DNA from: Candidatus Hydrogenedentota bacterium
Lineage (GTDB): Bacteria; Hydrogenedentota; Hydrogenedentia; Hydrogenedentiales; CAITNO01
Assembly: GCA_903922535.1 (NCBI GenBank)
Contig: CAIXUF010000875.1
Location: forward strand, 1 to 8,472
Reading direction: 5' to 3'
DNA length: 8,472 nucleotides
In this document: positions 5,287 to 8,472 of the stretch, one piece after another
Layout: every line of letters begins with the position of its first letter
Numbering within the stretch: the stretch's first letter is position 1
The notes under the pieces: generated by a model
The model's database searches: none
Seen by the model: only the letters and a program-made list of their open reading frames with translations
What the model was told of the DNA's origin: nothing
Translations under genes and position numbers: made by a program

Positions 5287-8200
5287 CTACGGCGCGGTGG
5301 CTGCGGCGTTCGCGGCGTCAATCGCCTGCTGAAGCGTGTGGAACGCCGTCGGCCAGCTCAGGCCGTCCTCCGGCCCCGGTGACGTCGGGTCCACAAGGAA
5401 AACGTTCGCCGGTAGCACCGTGAGCGTCGTTTCGCAGGTGGACGCATTGCCGCTCGGGTCGGTCACCGTCAGCGTGACGGGATACTTGCCGCGCGGGACG
5501 AGCGTGTCCGGCAGGGGCGACTGCGTCACCGTGAGCGGGTCGCCGGAATTGTCGGTTGCCTCCACGTCCGCCCGGAAATCGGGCACCGGCACGCTGCTCG
5601 ACGCTTCCGCCCTGAAGGTTCTTTGCGGCGCACAGGCGGTGATGACCGGCGCGGTGTGGTCTTGCACCACCGTCACCGTCCGCGTGACCTCCACGGCGTC
5701 GTTGCCGTTGCCGTCATCCACGTTGTAGCGCACGGTGTACGCGCCGGGCGCCAGCGGGTTTACCGGGCTCACGGCAACGATGTCGGCGGTCAGGTCGCCC
5801 GCGCAGACGTCGCTTGCCGTCGCGCCCGCGTCGGCGTACGTGCCGCCGCACACCAGCGTTACCGCGGCGGAACCGAGCAGTGTGATGACCGGGGCCGTGG
5901 TGTCCACCACCTGGACCGTCCGCGTTGCCTCGCCGGCATTGCCGTTGCTGTCACTCACGGCATAACGCACGGTATAGATGCCGACCACGTCTGAATTCAC
6001 CGGATTGCTGGACACGATGCTGCCGGTCAGGTCACCCGTACAGGCATCGGTGGCTGTCGCGCCCGCGTCCGCGCAGATCCCCCTGCATTCCACGCTGACC
6101 GTGCTGGGGCCGTTGAGCGTGATGATCGGTGCCGTGCTATCCAGCACATTCACGGTGCGCGTGACTTCGGCGGCGCTGTTGCCGCTGGGATCGCTCACGT
6201 TGTAACGCACGGTGTAGGCGCCTGGCACGTCCGTGTTCACCGGGTTGGTGACGACAATGGTTGAGGTCAGGTCGCCCGCGCAGTTGTCACTGGCCATCGC
6301 GCCCGCGTCTGTATAGCCGGTGTGGCATTCCACCGTAATCGGATTGGCACCCAGCAGGCAGATGATCGGCGGGGTCCTGTCCGGCCCGGGCACGATGGCG
6401 CACCACAGGTCGTTCAGGTCACCGCTTTGCGTGGCCGCATTTCCCGCACCGCCGAACAGCCAGAGCGCGCCCGCGCTGTCGGTCCACGAGACCGCGTAGT
6501 TCCGCGCTCCGGGTGTGCTGGCCGGGTCGGGCGTGCCGAGGGTTCCGTAGCTGCCCATCTGGCCGACCAGCGTGGACCCTTTCAACCATGTCCAGTTGCC
6601 TGTCGCAAGGTCGTATTTCCACAAGTCGTTAAGAGCGCCGGAAGTTCCCACGTGGTCGTAGCCGGAGCCGCCGAAAAGCCATAGATTGCCCGAGGCATCC
6701 ACCCAGGAAGCCGCGTAGTTTCGCGCTCCGGGCGTGTTGGCCGCCGCAGGCGTCCCGAGTGTGCCGTAGAGCCCCGCTTGCTTGGTCGTGGATGCGCCCT
6801 TCATCCAGGTCCAATTGCCCGTAACCGGGTCGTACTTCCACAGGTCGTTAAATGAGCCCGGACTGCCGTTGCCGCCAAAAAGCCAGAACTTGCCCGAAAG
6901 GTCGCTCCATGAGACCGCGCCTGCGCGCGCTCCGGGCGTGTTGCCCGGAGCCGGAGTCCCGAGTGTGCCGTAGACTCCAACTTGACTCTTTGTCGAGGCG
7001 CCTTTCACCCAGGTCCAGTTGCCCGTGGCCGGGTCGTATTTCCACAGGTCGTTGAGGAAGCCGTAGCGGCCCGAAGCATCGTAACCGTTGCCGCCAAAGA
7101 GCCATAGCTCTCCCGATCTTCCCGTCCACGAGACGGCCCACGCGCGCGCACCGGGAGTGTTGGCCGCTGCCGGCGTTCCTTGGGTGCCGTAAGTTCCCGC
7201 GGAGTTCTTCGTCGAGGCGCCCTTCATCCATGTGTAGTTGCTCGTGGCCCTGTCGTATTGCCATAGGTCGTTAAGATAGTTGGAGTTCACCACATTGCCG
7301 CCGAGAAGCCACAGTGCGCCTGATGTGTCCGTCCACGAGGCCATGCCCCGACGCGCACCGGGGACATTGGCCGGATCCGGCGTTCCGCGCGTGCCGTAGG
7401 TCACGGCCTGGCCCTTTGTCGAGGCGCCTTTCATCCAGGCACAATTGCCCGTGGCGGGATCATATCTCCACAGGTCGCCAAGCAAGCCGCTAGTCCCTGT
7501 ACTGTCCATTCCGGAGCCGCCGAAAAGCCACGGTTCGCCGGAAGGGTCCATCCACAAGGCTGCGTTAAAGCGCGCGCCCGGGATGTTGGCTGGGTTGGGT
7601 GTCCCGAGTGTGCCGTAGGTTCCGCCTTGGTTGCTTCCCGACGAACCCTTCATCCAGACCCAATTCACCGTTGCGCCACAAGACGGATCGATTCCGACCA
7701 ACACCGTCCGTGTAGCCTCTGACGGGGTGTTCCCGTCGTTCACGGTGTAGTGCACCGTGTAGGTGCCTGGCGCCAGCGTGTTTACCGGATTGGTCGTGAC
7801 GATGCTTGCTGTCAGGTTTCCCGCGCAGGCGTCCGTTGCCGTTGCGCCCCCATCCGTGTACGCGCTGCCGTATGCGACATCCACCGGGTTGAAGCCCAGA
7901 ACGGTGATCACCGGCGCGGTGGTGTCCCTGACAGTCACCGTCCGGATTGCCTCGGCGGCGCTGTTGCCCGATGGGTCTTTCACATTGTATCGCACGGTGT
8001 AGGTGCCGACCGTGTTCACATTCACCTGGTTCGAGACAACGACGCTGTCAGTCAGATCGCCGGCGCAGTCGTCATGGGCCGTTGCCCCCGCGTCGCCGTA
8101 GGTCGTGTGGCATTCCACCGTCGCCGGGTTGGAGCCCAGAAGGGTGATCGCCGGCCGGATGGAATCCACCACGTTTACGGTTCGCGTGGTCTCGTCGGCG

Positions 8201-8472
8201 CTGTTGCCGCCATCGTCGGTCACGTTGTAACGCACCGTGTAGGCGCCGACGGTGTTCACGTCCACCGGGTTGGTGACGGCAATGCTGCCGCTAAGGTCGG
8301 CCCCGCTGTTATCGACCGCCGTGGCGCCCGCGTCGGAATAGGGTGTGTGGCATTCCACCGTCGCCGGATCGTTGCCAAGCAGCGTGATGACAGGAAGGGG
8401 CGTGTTGTTCTCCACATAGACGGTGCGTGTGACTTCGGCGGCGCTGTCGCCATTGCCGTCGGTCACGTTGTA
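5287..8472 (-). CDS. large secreted Ig-like/kelch modular protein, N-terminus outside window
   Basis: The frame is open to the window edge, so at least 1,061 residues are visible and the true start lies beyond 8472; the GTG at 8466 is internal. The order from the visible N-terminal end is: the tail of a DUF5011-like Ig module, three full modules of 77-80 residues, six kelch-type blades of 68-74 residues, three more DUF5011-like modules, an HYR-like module, and a 40-residue tail. The Ig modules share the pattern ITLLG..P.TVEC..Y.DAGATA.D.CAGDLT and end in YTVRYNV.D..GN...E.TRTV. Such architectures are extracellular or surface-attached, with roles in adhesion, matrix or carbohydrate contact, but no catalytic motif is visible. 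Six blades are enough to close a beta-propeller. Cysteines in most Ig modules suggest disulfides and export. No sorting motif or membrane anchor is present at the C-terminus, which ends TAP-stop inside an apparent new domain. The gene is convergent with the transporter gene. Confidence 0.85.
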   Translation of the reverse strand, partial: YNVTDGNGDSAAEVTRTVYVENNTPLPVITLLGNDPATVECHTPYSDAGATAVDNSGADLSGSIAVTNPVDVNTVGAYTVRYNVTDDGGNSADETTRTVNVVDSIRPAITLLGSNPATVECHTTYGDAGATAHDDCAGDLTDSVVVSNQVNVNTVGTYTVRYNVKDPSGNSAAEAIRTVTVRDTTAPVITVLGFNPVDVAYGSAYTDGGATATDACAGNLTASIVTTNPVNTLAPGTYTVHYTVNDGNTPSEATRTVLVGIDPSCGATVNWVWMKGSSGSNQGGTYGTLGTPNPANIPGARFNAALWMDPSGEPWLFGGSGMDSTGTSGLLGDLWRYDPATGNCAWMKGASTKGQAVTYGTRGTPDPANVPGARRGMASWTDTSGALWLLGGNVVNSNYLNDLWQYDRATSNYTWMKGASTKNSAGTYGTQGTPAAANTPGARAWAVSWTGRSGELWLFGGNGYDASGRYGFLNDLWKYDPATGNWTWVKGASTKSQVGVYGTLGTPAPGNTPGARAGAVSWSDLSGKFWLFGGNGSPGSFNDLWKYDPVTGNWTWMKGASTTKQAGLYGTLGTPAAANTPGARNYAASWVDASGNLWLFGGSGYDHVGTSGALNDLWKYDLATGNWTWLKGSTLVGQMGSYGTLGTPDPASTPGARNYAVSWTDSAGALWLFGGAGNAATQSGDLNDLWCAIVPGPDRTPPIICLLGANPITVECHTGYTDAGAMASDNCAGDLTSTIVVTNPVNTDVPGAYTVRYNVSDPSGNSAAEVTRTVNVLDSTAPIITLNGPSTVSVECRGICADAGATATDACTGDLTGSIVSSNPVNSDVVGIYTVRYAVSDSNGNAGEATRTVQVVDTTAPVITLLGSAAVTLVCGGTYADAGATASDVCAGDLTADIVAVSPVNPLAPGAYTVRYNVDDGNGNDAVEVTRTVTVVQDHTAPVITACAPQRTFRAEASSSVPVPDFRADVEATDNSGDPLTVTQSPLPDTLVPRGKYPVTLTVTDPSGNASTCETTLTVLPANVFLVDPTSPGPEDGLSWPTAFHTLQQAIDAANAAATAP
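5290..5409 (-). other. truncated start of a beta-helix-type domain
   Basis: The last 40 residues (NVFLVDPTS..GPEDGLSWPTAFHTLQQAIDAANA) match the opening of right-handed beta-helix/pectate-lyase-like domains in modular surface proteins. Those typically begin with a (I/F)YVD strand, then D-G-x-SW-x-TAF-x-(T/D)(L/I)Q-xA-(I/L)-DAA. The protein then ends, with no coils following, so the domain cannot fold as it stands. The resemblance is from memory of the family and was not searched. Confidence 0.55.
5410..5661 (-). other. HYR-like Ig module
   Basis: This 84-residue module follows the last DUF5011 unit. It shows the HYR pattern: TAPVITACAP at the start, VEATDNSGDPLTV in the middle, and VPRGKYPVTLTVTDPSGNASTCETTLTV at the end. 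HYR is an Ig-like fold used in extracellular adhesion proteins. Its two cysteines, one near each end, could pair. Confidence 0.65.
5662..6378 (-). repeat. three DUF5011-like Ig modules after the propeller
   Basis: In protein order these are 6378-6139 (VECHTGY, DNCAGDL), 6138-5902 (VECRGI, DACTGDL) and 5901-5662 (LVCGGTY, DVCAGDL), each 79-80 residues. All three have a Cys on the first strand and one in the D-x-C turn, so each can form an internal disulfide. The last carries LAPGAYTV, a variant otherwise seen only in the module just before the propeller. Confidence 0.8.
6379..7662 (-). repeat. six kelch-type propeller blades
   Basis: In protein order the blades occupy 7662-7441, 7440-7234, 7233-7015, 7014-6811, 6810-6592 and 6591-6379. 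Each begins W-x-(W)MKGAST, continues YGT.GTP....PGAR..A.SW.D.SG.LWLFGG and ends NDLWKYDPATGNW. This is the long bacterial kelch variant related to the galactose-oxidase central domain. Six blades match a closed six-blade propeller. The first blade ends GNC instead of GNW, and the last is cut after NDLWC, where the KYDPATGNW ending is missing. Confidence 0.85.
7693..8472 (-). repeat. DUF5011-like Ig modules before the propeller
   Basis: The tail of one module (8472-8404) is followed by full modules at 8403-8164, 8163-7924 and 7923-7693. The first two carry VECHT. The first has DNSGADL, losing the second Cys. The third has VAYGSAY, losing the first Cys, and ends early (77 residues), passing into a 10-residue linker IDPSCGATVN at 7692-7663 before the kelch blades. 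Confidence 0.8.

Noticed and set aside
5117..5332. 71-codon frame starting with an SLRAKRSN peptide
   Set aside because: This is the well-known spurious translation of a dispersed intergenic repeat, and it runs into the end of the surface-protein gene on the other strand.
5410..8472. Repetitive DNA considered as a CRISPR-like or satellite array
   Set aside because: The periodicity (about 240 nt and about 205-220 nt) is codon-aligned and matches protein modules in one uninterrupted frame; there are no identical repeats with unique spacers.

Overview
This GC-rich window comes from a bacterium that I cannot name from sequence alone. Ordinary housekeeping genes sit beside a very large secreted protein built from Ig-like and kelch modules, and the gaps hold short palindromic repeats. 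That mix resembles uncultured lineages such as Hydrogenedentota, Planctomycetota or Verrucomicrobiota. The lineage is a low-confidence inference, and a search with the ltaE or purH protein would settle it.

Layout. At 1-923 (+) lies the 3' part of an AICAR transformylase gene (purH family), cut by the window edge. The gap at 924-1165 between it and a convergent small gene is filled by an inverted pair of 42-nt REP-like palindromes, an intrinsic terminator sharing bases with the left palindrome, and a C5/G5 hairpin repeat. At 1166-1582 (-) is a 138-residue zinc-ribbon protein of unknown function. The divergent gap 1583-1859 carries a possible promoter and two small hairpins. Three + strand genes follow with short gaps, probably as one transcript: a low-specificity L-threonine aldolase (1860-2888), a NagD-type HAD phosphatase (2924-3688) and a 12-helix major facilitator transporter (3743-5113). 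The gap 5114-5286 holds more repeats and a terminator-like hairpin. The rest, 5287-8472 (-), is the C-terminal portion (1,061 visible codons) of a secreted modular protein. Its order is Ig-like DUF5011 modules, a six-blade kelch propeller, three more DUF5011 modules, an HYR-like module, and what looks like the first 40 residues of a beta-helix domain that stops abruptly.

How the genes relate. PurH acts in purine synthesis, threonine aldolase in glycine/threonine balance and NagD in nucleotide dephosphorylation. They do not form an obvious single pathway, and the transporter's substrate cannot be read from sequence. The surface protein is convergent to this cluster and looks functionally independent of it.

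I see no CRISPR array, tRNA, rRNA, transposase, phage gene or recognisable defence system. The best candidates for a second look are the covarying REP pair that overlaps a terminator, and the modular protein (propeller placed inside an Ig array, possible higher-order duplication, lone cysteines bracketing the propeller, apparent truncation of the last domain). I do not see an unambiguous new system.
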